From Cognatilysobacter claricitrinus (GTDB lineage: Bacteria > Pseudomonadota > Gammaproteobacteria > Xanthomonadales > Xanthomonadaceae), in contig NZ_BAAFZV010000002.1 in NCBI RefSeq assembly GCF_045866565.1, forward strand, positions 248,001-312,000: 64,000 bases of DNA, given 5' to 3'. The notes below the pieces were generated by a model that was not told where the DNA came from, searched no databases, and saw only the letters and a program-made list of their open reading frames with translations. Positions 27,054 through 36,006 of the stretch are shown one piece after another. Each line of letters opens with the position of its first letter. The first letter of the stretch is position 1. The translations under genes were made by a program, and so were the position numbers.

Positions 27054-27157
27054 GCATCTCCGCGCCGCCCCGGCGGTCGAAAACCCCGCTCCAGAGCGAA
27101 ATGGTGCGCTGCGGCAAGCAATTGCCGGGCACCCGTCATACTTTCGGCGTCCGGATC

Positions 27158-27186
27158 GTGCGGCGGACTGCGTTATCGCGCCGCAC
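27158..27186. other. Hairpin in the leader of the subtilase gene
   Basis: An 8-bp perfect stem (27158-27165 with 27179-27186) with a 13-base loop lies in the 186-bp gap before the subtilase gene. It could end the ispG operon or shape the subtilase leader. No T tract is present, and the gap contains nothing else recognisable. Confidence 0.3.
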
Positions 27187-27239
27187 ACCGGACGGGGACG
27201 GGCGCTTTCGGGCGCGATCATCATTTCAGGGGAAAACGA

Positions 27240-30200
27240 ATGTCTTTCAAGCAAAGGCGCATTGCCGTCTGGGTGGCGGCTGCGCTCGGCACTGCCGCAG
27301 CCGGTGCAACCGCACTGCACATGGCCGGCATCCAGCCGTCGCAGATCGTCACTGGCGCACGGCAAATGGTCGCGGCGTCGCAGCCCGCCACGCCGGCGGC
27401 GACGCTGTCCGATGAGGGGTTGACCCGACGCGACCAGTACATCGTCGTGTTCGGCGAATCGCCGCTCGCGACGTATCGCGGGCAGATGCAGGGCTTCGCG
27501 GCCCCGACGACGCTGGCAACTGGTCCGGCCCGTGGTCGCATCGACGTTCACAGCGCTGCCGCGGTCAGCTACGTGCGCCACCTCGAGCAGGTGCAGATCG
27601 GCCACGAGTCCGACATCGCACGTGCGATCGGCCGCCCGCTTCGCGTTCGTGGCCGCATGCAGCACGCGCTCAACGCGATCATCGTCGAGCTCACGCCGGA
27701 CGAGGCCGAGAAGGTCAAGGCCCAGCGCGTCGCGCAGATCGTCGAGAAATATCACGAGATGCAGACCGACACCGATGTCGGTCCACGCCTGATCGGCGCC
27801 GAAACCCTGTGGCTCGGCCAGGCGCCGGGCTATCCGTCGAAGTATCAGGGCGAAGGCACCGTCATCGCCGACATCGACACCGGCATCAACTTCGGCAGCC
27901 CCTCGTTCGCGGCCGTGGGCCCGGTGGATGGCTACCAACACATCAACCCGCTCGGCGCGGGGCACTACCTGGGCACGTGCGCCCCGGGTCAGGTCGACGA
28001 AGGTCGTTGCAACGACAAACTCATCGGCGGCTACGACTTCGTCTGCGACCAGCTCGCGGATCCGACGCACACCTATTGCCAGTTGAACGGCGCGGGTACG
28101 TATCGCGAAGAGCCGGGTTTCGGCGACACCAACAGTCACGGTAGCCACACCGCATCGACCGCCGTCGGCAACCGTCGCGATGTCAGCTACAAGGGCGCCA
28201 CGTTGCGCATTTCGGGCGTTGCGCCGCACGCCAACATCATCGCGTACGACGTCTGCTACACGAACGTGAGCACCGGTGGCGGTTCGTGCCCGAACACGTC
28301 GTCGGTGCTGGCCGTCAATCAGGCGGTCGCCGACGGCGTCGTCAACGTCATCAACTTCTCGATCGGCGGCGGTGTCGACCCGTGGACGGACGCCGTTTCG
28401 CAGGCGTTCCTCAACGCGAGCGACGCGGGCATCTACGTTGCGACCTCCGCCGGTAACAGCGGCCCGGGTCCGAACACCATGGGCCACCACGAGCCGTGGA
28501 CGTCCTCGACCGCGGCCGCGCAACACGGTCGTGGTGATTTCGCCTACCAGCTCTCGGCCACCGGCCCGACGCCGGTGCCTGCGGCAATGCAGGGCATCAA
28601 CCTGACGGAAGGCTCCGGTGGCGTCTCGATGACGCAGACGTTCCCGGGCACGACGCCGCTGGTGATCAGTTCCGGCATCAACGCTCCAGACGACGCGTGC
28701 AACACGCTTCCGGCGGGTTCGTTCAACGGTGCCATCGCCGTCGTCCGTCGCGGTACGTGCAGCTTCGCCATCAAGGTGAACAACGCGAGCGCCGCGGGCG
28801 CCGTCGCCGTGGTGATCGCCAACAACCAGGCCGGCTCGCTCGCGCCGTCGGTGCCGGGCACGACGATCCCCGCGTTCTCGGTAACGCAGGCAGTGGGCGA
28901 CGCGATCCGCAACTTCGGCATCGCCAACCCGACTGCCACGGCGACGATTCCGTTGTCGCCGGTGGCGCTGTCGAACACACCCGACCAGCTGGCGGACTTC
29001 AGCTCGCGTGGGCCGGCCGGCAGCTACAACCTGCTGAAGCCGGACATCACCGCGCCAGGCGTCAACATCCTCGCCACGATCGCCGGCACCGCGATCAGCG
29101 GTTCGGAAAATGCGGTCGGTCTGCTGAGCGGAACGTCGATGGCGTCGCCGCACAACGCGGGCTCGGCGTTGCTGATCCACCAGGCGCAGCCGACGTGGAA
29201 GCCGGCCGAGATCAAGTCGGCGCTGGCGATGACGGCCAAGCAGACGGTGCTGATGGAAGACGGCGTGACGCAGGCGAATGCATTCGCTCGCGGCGCAGGC
29301 CGCATCCAGGTGGACCAGGCGATTCGCGCCGGCCTCGTGCTCAACGAGATCAGAGGGAATTACCTCGCCGCCAATCCGGCCGCCAACGGCGATCCGATGA
29401 CGCTCAACCAGCCGAGCCTGATCAATGGTTCGTGTTTCGAGCGTTGCGTGTTCACGCGTACGTTCCGCAACACGCTGACGTTCCGTCAGGCGTGGTCGGT
29501 GAAGGTGGACGGCCTCAGCGCCACCGTGTCGCCGGCGCTGTTCACCGTGAACCCGGGCGAGAGCAAGGCGGTCACGTTCACCATCAACGCGTACCAGCTT
29601 CCGGCGAATTCGCAGTTCAACTTCGGCACCGTGGTACTGACGCCGCAGTCGGTCGGCAACCCGAATCAGCCGGTGCTGCGCATGCCGGTGGCGATCGCGG
29701 TCAAGCCGGCCATCGCGTCGGCGCCGATGACGGTGAGTGCGACCATTCCCACCGGAGCGACCGGCACCGCGACGTTCTCGCTGGGTAACGCGGGTGGCTC
29801 GCCGCTGAGCTTCAGCGTCGACAACACGGGTACGGGCGTGGCCAACATCGTCAAGGCGTTGTCCACAGGCGTGACCTCCGGCTACCGCAGCACGCTGTTC
29901 TCCGACGCCGCGTCGGTCGGCGCCGGCGGCCAGTACTCGGCAGATGACTTCACGCTGGATACGGCAACGACGATCAAGTCGCTGTCGGCCGAGGGCTGGG
30001 TGGTCAGCGGGCAGACTCTGGCGAGCACCGCATCGCAGCTGACGTGGACGATCTACTCGAACTCGGCGGGCAACCTGCCGGCGGGTAATCCGAACACGAA
30101 CCCGACCGGAGCCGTCTGGACGTACACGTCCACGCCGACCGGCGCGGGCGTGACGGCCGATGCCAACGGGATCTCGCTCAACCTGGCCGCGGCCGGGCAG

Positions 30201-30602
30201 GCGCCGAACCTGCCGCCGGGCAAGTACTGGTTCGTGGTGAACGTGCGCGCGACCCTCGCCAACAGCTGGGCGTGGCTGCGCTCGCTCACCGGCAACGGAT
30301 CGCACGCGACGATCACGCCTGCAACGAACGGCGCAGGCAGCTGGGCGCTGGCCTCGGGCGGCGCGTCGTGGGCCGGCCTCGCATGGCAGGCGGACGGCGC
30401 CGTCGCCTGCGGTGCACCGTGGATCGGTGCGGGCACGCCGACGGTGGGCAAGGTGTCGCAGGGCATGTCGACCAACGTGCAGATGCAGCTGAGCGCCGCA
30501 GGGCTCGCGGCTGGCAACTACGTCGGCTACACCTGTGTGAGCACGAGCGATCCCGCGCGACCGAAGGTCGCGGTGCGGGTTGCGCTGACGGTCACGCCGT
30601 AA
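27240..30602 (+). CDS. Large secreted subtilisin-like serine protease (S8) with PA domain
   Basis: This 1120-residue exported protease has an N-terminal signal segment (residues 1-25) and an inhibitor I9-like prodomain (about 65-175, with QYIVVFGESPLATY). A split S8 catalytic domain follows. The triad is Asp213 in DIDTG, His300 in SHGSH and Ser633 in GTSMASP. A protease-associated domain (about 450-580, VVRRGTCSFAIKVNNA) is inserted between His and Ser, as in PA-containing subtilases. Behind the catalytic domain come a fibronectin-like domain (about 730-830) and two further beta domains. AGGGG stands 6-10 bases before the ATG. The trimeric autotransporter gene starts 100 bp downstream on the same strand. 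Lysobacter species secrete many such proteases. The natural substrate is unknown. Confidence 0.93.
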   Translation: MSFKQRRIAVWVAAALGTAAAGATALHMAGIQPSQIVTGARQMVAASQPATPAATLSDEGLTRRDQYIVVFGESPLATYRGQMQGFAAPTTLATGPARGRIDVHSAAAVSYVRHLEQVQIGHESDIARAIGRPLRVRGRMQHALNAIIVELTPDEAEKVKAQRVAQIVEKYHEMQTDTDVGPRLIGAETLWLGQAPGYPSKYQGEGTVIADIDTGINFGSPSFAAVGPVDGYQHINPLGAGHYLGTCAPGQVDEGRCNDKLIGGYDFVCDQLADPTHTYCQLNGAGTYREEPGFGDTNSHGSHTASTAVGNRRDVSYKGATLRISGVAPHANIIAYDVCYTNVSTGGGSCPNTSSVLAVNQAVADGVVNVINFSIGGGVDPWTDAVSQAFLNASDAGIYVATSAGNSGPGPNTMGHHEPWTSSTAAAQHGRGDFAYQLSATGPTPVPAAMQGINLTEGSGGVSMTQTFPGTTPLVISSGINAPDDACNTLPAGSFNGAIAVVRRGTCSFAIKVNNASAAGAVAVVIANNQAGSLAPSVPGTTIPAFSVTQAVGDAIRNFGIANPTATATIPLSPVALSNTPDQLADFSSRGPAGSYNLLKPDITAPGVNILATIAGTAISGSENAVGLLSGTSMASPHNAGSALLIHQAQPTWKPAEIKSALAMTAKQTVLMEDGVTQANAFARGAGRIQVDQAIRAGLVLNEIRGNYLAANPAANGDPMTLNQPSLINGSCFERCVFTRTFRNTLTFRQAWSVKVDGLSATVSPALFTVNPGESKAVTFTINAYQLPANSQFNFGTVVLTPQSVGNPNQPVLRMPVAIAVKPAIASAPMTVSATIPTGATGTATFSLGNAGGSPLSFSVDNTGTGVANIVKALSTGVTSGYRSTLFSDAASVGAGGQYSADDFTLDTATTIKSLSAEGWVVSGQTLASTASQLTWTIYSNSAGNLPAGNPNTNPTGAVWTYTSTPTGAGVTADANGISLNLAAAGQAPNLPPGKYWFVVNVRATLANSWAWLRSLTGNGSHATITPATNGAGSWALASGGASWAGLAWQADGAVACGAPWIGAGTPTVGKVSQGMSTNVQMQLSAAGLAAGNYVGYTCVSTSDPARPKVAVRVALTVTP

Positions 30603-30660
30603 GCGACGAGCGGGGCGGCGACAAATGTCGTCGCCTCGCCGTCCATCCATATGCATCGAC

Positions 30661-30680
30661 GGGCGGGCTGCGGCCCGCCC
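30661..30680 (+). terminator. Hairpin between subtilase and autotransporter genes
   Basis: A perfect 8-bp GC stem (30661-30668 with 30673-30680, loop TGCG) lies 58 bases behind the subtilase stop. No T tract follows, so it may only attenuate read-through into the adhesin gene. Confidence 0.4.
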
Positions 30681-30702
30681 CGCATCAATTCGGGGAATTT
30701 TC

Positions 30703-32496
30703 GTGAAGACCTTCCATCGCAATACCCTCAGCGCCGCACTTCTGTTCTCCATCGCGGCGTTCTCGCCGGCCTATGCCGGTGACACGTGCCTGTTCGACAA
30801 CGGTGCCGGCGGTACCACGACCGACGGCGGCACCGCGGCCGGCGGCGGCGCAACTGCATGCGGTCGCAACGCCACGGCCTCAGGCAATTCGAGTACCGCC
30901 ATTGGCGACAGCGCGGTTGCCAACAACACGGGCAGCACCGCGATCGGTGAAAGCTCGTCAGCGACCGGAGCGCAGAGCACCGCCATGGGCCAGGGCGCGA
31001 GCGCGGGCGGTGATGACGCGTCCGCATTCGGCAGCTCGGCATTTGCGGGCGGCACGTTCGCCAGCGCATTCGGCACCGCGTCGCTTGCGAGCGGCGACTT
31101 TTCCGTCGCGTTTGGCGCCGCGGCGTCGGCTGGCGGCATCTCCAGCAGTGCCTTCGGTACGTTCAGCCAAGCGGGTGCGAACTTCTCGACCGCGCTGGGC
31201 AACAACAGCGTGGCGATGGGCGTGGGTTCGTTCGCCGCCGGCGCCGATAGCTTCGCCAGCGCGAACTCGAGCACGGCCGTCGGCGGCTGGACCGATCTCA
31301 ACGGCAACGGCATCGCCGACGCGAATGAATTCGCGACCGCATCGGCGGCAGGTGCTTCGGCGTTCGGCAACGCAGCGATCGCGGGTGGCCTGAACAGCGT
31401 TGCGCTGGGCTTCCAGAGCAACGTTGCCGCGGACAATGCCATGGCACTCGGCTATCGCAGCAGCGCAACCGCTGTAGGCAGCGTCGCGCTTGGTGGCAAT
31501 TCGGTTGCGGATCGCGCCAACACGGTGTCGATCGGCTCGTCGGGCAATGAGCGCCAGCTGGTCAACGTCGCCAACGGCACCCAGGCAACGGACGCGGTGA
31601 ACCTGCAGCAGTTGCAGGTCGTCGACACGAAGGCCGACACGGCACTGACGAACGCGGCGACGGCGCAGGCGACCGCAGACACTGCACTGACGAATGCCGC
31701 CACGGCACAGACGACGGCCAATAGCGCGCTGACGAACGCGGCGACGGCCCAGTCCACCGCCAACACGGCGCTGGCGAATGCGGCCAATGCCCAGTCGACG
31801 GCCGACACCGCGCTCAGCGCCGCCACCACGGCACAGGCGACGGCCGACAACGCGGTGACGCTCGCGACCAATGCGCAGTCGACGGCTGATACCGCGCTCA
31901 CCACAGCGAATACGGCGCAGACGTCGGCAGACAATGCTCAGTCGACGGCCAACACGGCGCTCAGCGCAGCCAACACCGCGCAGACCACGGCCAATACGGC
32001 GTTGTCGACCGCAAGCAACGCAGTGACCGCCGCGAATACGCACGCGGATGCGGGTGACGCGACGACGCTGCAGTCGGCCAAAACGTACGTCGACACCAAG
32101 GCCACGACGACGCTCGGCTCAGCCAATACGTACACGGACCAGAAGAGCACGCAGACGCTCGCATCTGCGAACGCCTACACGGATGCCAAAGTCAACGGCC
32201 TCGTACTCGATTTCGGCGGGCTGCGCACCGAGATGAATGATCGCTTCGAGCAACAGGACCGTCGCATCGACCGCAACGGTGCGATGTCGGCGGCGATGAT
32301 GCAGATGGCAGCCAACGCCGCGTATGCCAAGCCAGATCGCGGCCGCCTGTCGATGGGCGTCGGCACGCAGCATGGCGAAAGCGCGGTGTCTGTCGGCTAC
32401 GGCCATCGCTTCGGCGAGAACATCTCGATGAGCATCGGCGCCGCATTCTCGAGCGATGACAGCTCGGCCGGCGTGGGCTTCGGCGTCGACCTGTAA
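30703..32496 (+). CDS. Trimeric autotransporter adhesin (YadA-like)
   Basis: This 597-residue surface protein should form a trimeric stalk anchored in the outer membrane. A signal peptide (1-25, ending PAYA) is followed by a head of YadA-type repeats (about 55-280; SSTAIGDS, STAMGQGA, NSVALG). The neck (about 281-305, ERQLVNVANGTQATDAVNL) is typical. The stalk (311 to about 500) is an alanine- and threonine-rich coiled coil, and the YadA anchor (about 525-597) ends the protein. An EF-hand-like loop DLNGNGIADANE sits in the head (198-209). The start is a GTG at 30703 preceded by GGGG. The stalk is encoded by near-exact 42-bp repeats. It ends with Leu rather than the more usual aromatic residue. 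Confidence 0.92.
   Translation: MKTFHRNTLSAALLFSIAAFSPAYAGDTCLFDNGAGGTTTDGGTAAGGGATACGRNATASGNSSTAIGDSAVANNTGSTAIGESSSATGAQSTAMGQGASAGGDDASAFGSSAFAGGTFASAFGTASLASGDFSVAFGAAASAGGISSSAFGTFSQAGANFSTALGNNSVAMGVGSFAAGADSFASANSSTAVGGWTDLNGNGIADANEFATASAAGASAFGNAAIAGGLNSVALGFQSNVAADNAMALGYRSSATAVGSVALGGNSVADRANTVSIGSSGNERQLVNVANGTQATDAVNLQQLQVVDTKADTALTNAATAQATADTALTNAATAQTTANSALTNAATAQSTANTALANAANAQSTADTALSAATTAQATADNAVTLATNAQSTADTALTTANTAQTSADNAQSTANTALSAANTAQTTANTALSTASNAVTAANTHADAGDATTLQSAKTYVDTKATTTLGSANTYTDQKSTQTLASANAYTDAKVNGLVLDFGGLRTEMNDRFEQQDRRIDRNGAMSAAMMQMAANAAYAKPDRGRLSMGVGTQHGESAVSVGYGHRFGENISMSIGAAFSSDDSSAGVGFGVDL
31633..31926 (+). repeat. Seven 42-bp tandem repeats in the adhesin stalk
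   Basis: Seven units of 14 codons (pattern ADTALTNAATAQAT and variants) follow each other without gap. They continue downstream as degenerate 7-codon units to about 32046. Each unit equals two heptads with alanine at positions 1 and 4. Confidence 0.85.
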
Positions 32497-32519
32497 TCGC
32501 AAGAGCTACGTGTGGCACG

Positions 32520-32551
32520 AAAACGGTCCGGGCAACCGGACCGTTTTTTTT
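32520..32551. terminator. Intrinsic terminator shared by convergent genes
   Basis: An 8-bp perfect stem (32524-32531 with 32536-32543, loop GCAA) is followed by eight T residues and preceded by four A residues. It ends the adhesin transcript. The T run also forms the stop codon of the opposing EamA gene (32550-32552). Confidence 0.9.
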
Positions 32552-33464
32552 ACTCCGCCGGCTGCGCAGCCTCGACCGGCGCCGTCGTCGCTGCGCGCTT
32601 GGCGAGCTGCGCTTCGCGATGCGCGATGTAGGCGTTCGCCGCGAAGATGATGAGTGCGCCTGCGATGGTGTAGGCGTCGATCTTCTCGTCGAACAGGAAG
32701 TAGGCGCCGATGCTTACGACCGGCAACTGCATGAAGCTGATCGGGGTGAGCGCGGACACGTCGCCGATGCGCAGTGCGCGCGCCCAGAGCAGTTGGCCTC
32801 CCGTGCCGAACAGGCCCGTCAGCACAAGCCACAGCCAGGCGTCGTTCGCGGGCCAGACCCAGACGAACAGTGCGGGCAGCAGCGATAGCGGCACCCAGAA
32901 CACATATGTGTAGAACACGATGGTGTCGGGCGAATCGACACGCGAGAGTTGCTTGATCTGGATCGCGACGATCGCACTCAGAACCGCGGCCGACAGCGCG
33001 ATGAGCGAGCCGTAGGTGAAGTCACTCGTGCCGGGGTGCACGATGACAAGCACGCCGATGAAGCCGAGCACGACGGCGGTCCATCGGCGTCGGCGCACGA
33101 CTTCGCCGAGCCAGATCACCGCCGCGATCGTCACGAACAGCGGCGTGGAGTAGGACAGCGAGATCGCCTGCGACAGGGGCAGGTGGCCGATCGCCCAGAA
33201 CGAGCAGAGCATCGACCCGATGCCGATCGCGCTGCGCACCAGGTATTTCGGCAGCTGTCGCGTTCGCAGGGGCGCGCCGCTGTGGAGCAGCAGGGGCAGT
33301 AGCGCCAGCAGGCCGAACGAATTGCGCCAGAACGCGATCTCGAACGCGGGCAACGTGCGCGATGCGTAGCGGATCGTGATCGCCATCAGGCCGAAGAACA
33401 GCGTGCTCGCCAGCATGAGCAGCGCGGCGCGCATGACGGTCGCGTGGCCGGGGGGAGAGGTCAT
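32550..33464 (-). CDS. EamA/DMT-family transporter
   Basis: This 304-residue inner-membrane protein has about ten hydrophobic helices in two repeated halves, the EamA duplication (formerly DUF6). Conserved features include WRNSFGLLALLP in the first half and the alanine- and glycine-rich end of helix 9-10 (AGALIIFAANAYIAHREAQL). Family members export metabolites or amino acids; no substrate can be given here. I use the ATG at 33464; a TTG three codons upstream is possible. It lies 129 bp downstream of murB on the same strand. The stop codon lies inside the T tract of the shared terminator. Confidence 0.88.
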   Translation of the reverse strand: MTSPPGHATVMRAALLMLASTLFFGLMAITIRYASRTLPAFEIAFWRNSFGLLALLPLLLHSGAPLRTRQLPKYLVRSAIGIGSMLCSFWAIGHLPLSQAISLSYSTPLFVTIAAVIWLGEVVRRRRWTAVVLGFIGVLVIVHPGTSDFTYGSLIALSAAVLSAIVAIQIKQLSRVDSPDTIVFYTYVFWVPLSLLPALFVWVWPANDAWLWLVLTGLFGTGGQLLWARALRIGDVSALTPISFMQLPVVSIGAYFLFDEKIDAYTIAGALIIFAANAYIAHREAQLAKRAATTAPVEAAQPAE

Positions 33465-33593
33465 GGGCGGCAAGGATCGCCGATCGGCAGTGCTCGATCG
33501 TGACGATCCATCACGTTGCGATACATGCGGGCGCGCGACCTGGCGACCGTGGCCGATTGCATGTCCGGTCGCCGACGGCCGAACGAGGCGGCG

Positions 33594-34646
33594 TCATTGC
33601 GCCCAGGTCGCGCCGATCAATCGCGGCTCGGGCTCGAGCGACACGCCGAAGCGCTCTTGAACGGTCGATGCGACATGCTGCGCCACGCGCAGCAGGTCGG
33701 CGCCGTTCGCGCCGCCAAGGTTGACCAGCACCAGCGCGTGTCCCGGCGAGACGCCCGCCTCGCCGTCGCGGTAGCCGCGTAGTCCGGCGCTGTCGATCAG
33801 CCACGCCGCCGAAAGCTTGCGCAGCCCGTCGCCGGCGGCGAATACCGGCAGGCGCGGGTGCTCGGCAAGCAGTGCATCGGCGACACCGGTCGGCACGATC
33901 GGATTCTTGAAGAAGCTGCCCGCATTGCCGATCGATGCCGGGTCCGGCAGCTTGCGGCGGCGGATCGCGATCACCGCATCCGCCACGTCGCGCGCCGTCG
34001 GCGACGTGACGCCGCGTTCGGCCAGCTCGTCGGCGATGCCCGCGTAACTCACGTTGGGCGCGCCGCCGCTGCGCAGCCGGAACTCCACCGCAGTCACGAT
34101 GTAGCGCGACGGCTCGTGCTTGAACAGGCTGTCGCGATACGCGAACGCGCAGTCGTCGTTCGACAGGCGCACATGACGGCCCGTCGCCGGTTCGAACGCA
34201 TGCACCGCGTCGATCAGTTCGCGAACCTCGACGCCATACGCGCCGATGTTCTGGATGGGCGCGGCGCCGACGGTACCCGGGATCAGGGCGAGATTCTCGA
34301 AGCCGCCGAGGCCATCGCCGAGCGTGCGCATGACGAGTTCGTGCCAGCCGAAGCCGGCATCGACCTTGATGCGTACCGTGGCGCCGTCGTCATCGAGAAG
34401 GCGCAAACGCCGGCCGGTGAGACGCAACACGGGTTCGCGCGGTGCGCCGACGAACAGCACGTTGCTGCCACCGCCGAGCACCAGCGGCGTGGTGCCGGCG
34501 AGTGGCTCGGACGCGAAGGCGTCGGCGAGGCGCGACGCGTCGTCGATCTCGACCAGCCAAGGCGCGCGCGCTTCGACGCCGAAGGTGTTGAGGCTACGCA
34601 GATCGGCGTCGCGGCTGACGCGTACGCCGGGGATCGGATCGGTCAT
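33594..34646 (-). CDS. murB: UDP-N-acetylenolpyruvoylglucosamine reductase
   Basis: MurB is the FAD- and NADPH-dependent enzyme that makes UDP-MurNAc in peptidoglycan synthesis. The 350-residue protein has the type I E. coli-like layout. The FAD-binding LGGGSNVLFV is near residues 57-66, and the second FAD segment is LALIPGTVGAAPIQNIGAYG. The catalytic serine motif NAGSFFKNPIV is near residue 235 and an extended C-terminal domain is present. The ATG at 34646 overlaps the pyrD stop as ATGA, so translation is coupled to pyrD. The pairing is a genomic arrangement without a direct metabolic link, except that both pathways use uridine nucleotides. Confidence 0.95.
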   Translation of the reverse strand: MTDPIPGVRVSRDADLRSLNTFGVEARAPWLVEIDDASRLADAFASEPLAGTTPLVLGGGSNVLFVGAPREPVLRLTGRRLRLLDDDGATVRIKVDAGFGWHELVMRTLGDGLGGFENLALIPGTVGAAPIQNIGAYGVEVRELIDAVHAFEPATGRHVRLSNDDCAFAYRDSLFKHEPSRYIVTAVEFRLRSGGAPNVSYAGIADELAERGVTSPTARDVADAVIAIRRRKLPDPASIGNAGSFFKNPIVPTGVADALLAEHPRLPVFAAGDGLRKLSAAWLIDSAGLRGYRDGEAGVSPGHALVLVNLGGANGADLLRVAQHVASTVQERFGVSLEPEPRLIGATWAQ

Positions 34647-35704
34647 GTCGGTGGCATGTGCCCACGGCTCGGCGCTTCCTTGCGACGGCGGATCGCGGCG
34701 ACGCATTCGCGCACGAGGATCGGCCCGCGGTAGATGAAGCCCGTGTAGCACTGCACCAGGCTGGCACCCGCGGCCATCTTCGCCACCGCATCGGCGCCCG
34801 AAAGAATGCCGCCCACGCCGACCAGCGGAATCGATTCCGGCAGGCGAGTGCGCAGCCGGCGCAGCACGTAGGTCGACTGCGGCATCAACGGCGCGCCGGA
34901 CAGACCGCCCTGCTCATCGGCATATGGCGAATCCTCGACGCTTTCGCGCGAGATCGTGGTGTTCGTGGCGATGACGCCATCGACCTGCAGGTCGGCGAGC
35001 ACGCGTGCTGCCGCTTCGATGTCGTCGTCCGACAGGTCGGGCGCGACCTTCACCAGCATCGGTACGCGCTTGCCGTGCTTCGCGCCGAGGCGCTCCTGCT
35101 CGTCACGCAACGTGCCGATCAGGCGTCGCAGCGCCTGCTCTTCCTGCAGCTCGCGAAGGCCGGCCGTGTTCGGCGACGAGATGTTGATGGTGATGTAGTC
35201 GGCCAGCGGATAGACGCGTTCGAGGCAGTGCAGGTAGTCGTCCTGCGCCGACTCGTTGGGTGTGTCCTTGTTCTTGCCGATGTTGATGCCGAGGATGCCG
35301 CGACGATGGCGCACCGCCTCGACATTGCGGACGAGCTGGTCGACGCCGAGATTGTTGAACCCCAGGCGATTGACGATGCCGCGATGCTTCGGCAAGCGGA
35401 ACATGCGCGGCTTCGGATTGCCGACCTGCGGACGCGGCGTCACCGTACCGACTTCGACGAAGCCGAACCCCAGCCCGAACAATGCGTCGATGTGCTCGCC
35501 GTTCTTGTCGAGCCCGGCGGCGAGGCCGACCGGATTCGGAAAGTCGAGCCCGAAGACGTTGACCGGATATGGCGATTGCGCAGGGCGTCGCGCAACGAGC
35601 CCGAGCAGGCCCGCCTGCTCCAACGTGTCGAGCCCGCGCAGGCCGATGCCATGCGCGGTTTCGGCGTCGAGCTGGAACAGCAGCGGGCGCAGCAGGCCGT
35701 ACAT
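34643..35704 (-). CDS. pyrD: Dihydroorotate dehydrogenase (quinone), class 2
   Basis: PyrD oxidises dihydroorotate to orotate in pyrimidine synthesis and passes electrons to quinone at the inner membrane. The 353-residue protein starts with the class 2 membrane-associating helices (MYGLLRPLLFQLDAETAHGIGL). The FMN-barrel motifs NPVGLAAGLDKNGE, VGTVTPRPQVGNPKPR and NINIGKNKDT are intact. The catalytic serine is expected in the ISSPNTAGLRELQ segment. The ATG at 35704 shares one base with the stop of the upstream DUF4190 gene, and the end overlaps murB by 4 bp. The three genes form a tight operon. Confidence 0.96.
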   Translation of the reverse strand: MYGLLRPLLFQLDAETAHGIGLRGLDTLEQAGLLGLVARRPAQSPYPVNVFGLDFPNPVGLAAGLDKNGEHIDALFGLGFGFVEVGTVTPRPQVGNPKPRMFRLPKHRGIVNRLGFNNLGVDQLVRNVEAVRHRRGILGINIGKNKDTPNESAQDDYLHCLERVYPLADYITINISSPNTAGLRELQEEQALRRLIGTLRDEQERLGAKHGKRVPMLVKVAPDLSDDDIEAAARVLADLQVDGVIATNTTISRESVEDSPYADEQGGLSGAPLMPQSTYVLRRLRTRLPESIPLVGVGGILSGADAVAKMAAGASLVQCYTGFIYRGPILVRECVAAIRRRKEAPSRGHMPPT

Positions 35705-35997
35705 CAGTGCGCGAAAGCCGCCAGCAGGGCGAAGACGCTGCCGAACAACAGGATCGCGACGATCACACCGACGATCAGCAGCACGAGGTGCAGGTAGCCG
35801 AGCACCAGCCCGGCCACCGCCATCCCGTCACCACCCAGCGCCCCGCGCGCGGCGCGGATGTCGCGCCGCGCGAGATGCCCGCAGACCACCGCGCCGATGC
35901 CGCCCAGCACCGGCAACATCACCCATGACAGCAGCCCCAGCACCAGGCTCGCGATCGCGAGCTGGCTCGACGGCTGATTCATCGTCTGCGCGTTCAT
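35704..35997 (-). CDS. DUF4190 small membrane protein
   Basis: This 97-residue protein has two hydrophobic segments (about residues 15-40 and 57-92) separated by the hydrophilic GHLARRDIRAARG. This is the pattern of DUF4190 proteins, whose function is unknown. The motif GxxxxxxGHxARxxIR is typical. Its stop codon shares its last base with the pyrD start on the minus strand, so it is the first gene of the pyrD-murB operon. No signal peptide is separate from the first helix. Confidence 0.85.
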   Translation of the reverse strand: MNAQTMNQPSSQLAIASLVLGLLSWVMLPVLGGIGAVVCGHLARRDIRAARGALGGDGMAVAGLVLGYLHLVLLIVGVIVAILLFGSVFALLAAFAH

Positions 35998-36006
35998 GCG
36001 ATCACC

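Noticed and set aside
26892..30752. 1286-codon open frame on the minus strand
   Set aside because: It is the antisense shadow of the subtilase gene; no signal peptide, motif or ribosome site supports it.
31633..31926. CRISPR array
   Set aside because: The regular repeats have no unique spacers and are in-frame codons of the adhesin stalk.
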